From assembly GCA_028875855.1 (NCBI GenBank), contig JAGWVA010000019.1, forward strand, positions 1-59,111: a stretch of DNA of 59,111 bases, given 5' to 3'. This document shows positions 58,260 to 59,111 of this stretch, piece by piece. Position numbers and translations under genes: made by a program. The notes under the pieces were generated by a model. That model did not search any database. It was not told where the DNA came from and worked only from the letters and a program-made list of their open reading frames with translations. Position 1 is the first letter of the stretch. Every line of letters starts with the position of its first letter. The stretch comes from Paracoccaceae bacterium (GTDB taxonomy: Bacteria; Pseudomonadota; Alphaproteobacteria; Rhodobacterales; Rhodobacteraceae).

Positions 58260-59027
58260 ATGCCATTCCAGAAAGTCGTGCCCGAGAAACTCTCCACCGC
58301 CGTCGTCCGTCAGATCGAACTTCTGATCCTGCGAGGTATTCTGCGACCGGGCGAACGCCTGCCCTCGGAACGCGAAATGTCCGAGATGCTGGGCGTCTCG
58401 CGCCCCAGCCTGCGCGACGCCGTCGCCGAGCTTGAAGAGCGCGGCTTGCTGATCGCCCGGGCCGGTGCGGGGATCTTCGTGGCCGACGTGCTCGGGTCGG
58501 CCTTTTCGCCCGCGCTCGTGGACCTTTTCGCCAGCCATGACGAGGCGATGTTCGACTACCTGTCCTTCCGCCGCGATCTCGAGGCGCTGTCGGCCGAGCG
58601 CGCGGCGATGCTGGGGACGGACACCGATCTGAAGGTCGTGGCGAGCGTCTTCGCCAAGATGGAAGCTGCGCATTCCAAGCGGAACCCCTCGGACGAGGCG
58701 CGGCTGGACGCGGAGTTCCACCTGTCCATCATCGAGGCGAGCCACAACGTCATCATGCTGCACATGATGCGGTCGATGTTCGACCTGCTGCGGCAGGGCG
58801 TGTTCTACAATCGGCAGGTGATGTTCAAGCAACGCACCACGCGATCCGCGCTTCTGGACCAGCATCGCGCGATCAACGACGCGATCCAGACGCGCGATCC
58901 CGCCGCCGCCCGCGCCGCGGTCGAAGGGCATCTGAACTATGTCGAGGATTCGCTGCGCGCCCAGCAGAAAGCCGACCGGAACGAGTTGATCGCGCAGCAG
59001 CGGTTCGAACACGAACGGGGCCGCTGA
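58260..59027 (+). CDS. FCD-type GntR-family transcriptional regulator (PdhR/LldR-like)
   Basis: 255 residues: an N-terminal GntR winged HTH (QIELLILRGILRPGERLPSE, then REMSEMLGVSRPSLRDAVAEL), followed by an all-helical FCD effector domain with the metal-ligand-type Asp/His residues (DAEFHLSIIEASHN and VEGHLNYV). FCD-GntR proteins usually sense organic acids such as lactate, pyruvate or glycolate. The N-terminal pattern is closest to the PdhR/LldR group. ATG at 58260. A palindrome lies directly upstream. The target genes are probably to the right of the window or elsewhere. Confidence 0.9.
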   Translation: MPFQKVVPEKLSTAVVRQIELLILRGILRPGERLPSEREMSEMLGVSRPSLRDAVAELEERGLLIARAGAGIFVADVLGSAFSPALVDLFASHDEAMFDYLSFRRDLEALSAERAAMLGTDTDLKVVASVFAKMEAAHSKRNPSDEARLDAEFHLSIIEASHNVIMLHMMRSMFDLLRQGVFYNRQVMFKQRTTRSALLDQHRAINDAIQTRDPAAARAAVEGHLNYVEDSLRAQQKADRNELIAQQRFEHERGR

Positions 59028-59030
59028 GGG

Positions 59031-59111
59031 CTATCCGCGCCCGTCCATCAGCGTGACCAGCCCGCGCAACAGGTCGATGGGCCGGGGCGGGCAGCCCGGG
59101 ATCGTCAGCGC
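59031..59111 (-). CDS. C-terminal end of a NuoB/hydrogenase small-subunit-like iron-sulfur protein (partial)
   Basis: Only the last 26 codons plus the stop are in the window, read on the minus strand. They contain PGCPPRPIDLLRGLVTL, matching the PGCPPxP motif that supplies the last Cys ligand of the 4Fe-4S cluster in NuoB, HycG and Ni-Fe hydrogenase small subunits. The very short tail after the motif fits the 20-kDa subunit family. Which complex it belongs to cannot be told from this fragment. Confidence 0.6.
   Translation of the reverse strand, partial: ALTIPGCPPRPIDLLRGLVTLMDGRG

Noticed and set aside
1-59111. CRISPR arrays, tRNA/rRNA genes, transposases, integrases or att sites
   Set aside because: None recognised on reading both strands; the synthetase locus shows no mobile-element borders.

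Overview
The window is high-GC (about two-thirds G+C) alphaproteobacterial chromosome. The gene complement points to Rhodobacterales (Rhodobacter/Paracoccus-like, Paracoccaceae): a def-def-fmt run, an FAD-fused SelD facing MnmH, a fructose-type FrcBCA transporter, an mnmD/mnmC2 pair on opposite strands, and adenosine kinase overlapping nth. Genes are tightly packed, with many 1-4 nt overlaps. I found no tRNA, rRNA, CRISPR array, insertion sequence or integrase.

Region 1 (1-9.5 kb) is core housekeeping: fmt (cut by the window edge), two peptide deformylases (one degenerate at its active site), a PatB-type beta C-S lyase, dapA, a soluble lytic transglycosylase, an EamA exporter, and the MnmC activities split into two genes.

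Region 2 (9.5-33 kb) is the most interesting part. A surface-polysaccharide locus (GT2, ExoY-like sugar transferase, flippase, Wzc-type tyrosine autokinase, Wzy/ligase-like membrane protein, two GT4s) encloses a two-protein hybrid NRPS-PKS assembly line (13.5-26.1 kb) with its own Sfp-type phosphopantetheinyl transferase. The first protein (about 3260 aa) reads A-PCP-KS-AT-ACP-aminotransferase-C-A-PCP. The second (924 aa) reads C-(A remnant)-PCP-TE. Expected chemistry is: load an amino acid, extend with one malonyl unit without ketoreduction, transaminate the beta-keto group on the carrier protein, then couple a residue whose specificity code looks like glycine. The terminal module is aberrant in three ways: the condensation motif is HQxxxDG instead of HHxxxDG, the adenylation core is missing, and the thioesterase nucleophile appears to be Cys instead of Ser. 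AT-rich intergenic islands sit before the flippase and before the synthetase.

Region 3 (33.4-41 kb) holds a MaoC-type hydratase with an FMN reductase, a ThDP enzyme of the acetolactate synthase family, adenine deaminase and a second EamA exporter. Region 4 (39.3-44.3 kb) is an FrcBCA sugar ABC operon facing an RbsD/FucU mutarotase and a ROK regulator; a 34-bp palindrome lies between the two units and a strong hairpin separates frcB from frcC.

Region 5 (44.4-59.1 kb) contains NhaD, deoC followed by a double aldehyde dehydrogenase, a HyuA-like hydantoinase/oxoprolinase, FAD-SelD facing MnmH (selenium into tRNA), adenosine kinase with nth, an AraC-MGMT fusion, an OmpA lipoprotein, an FCD-GntR regulator with an upstream operator-like palindrome, and the last 26 codons of a gene with a PGCPPRP motif at the right edge.
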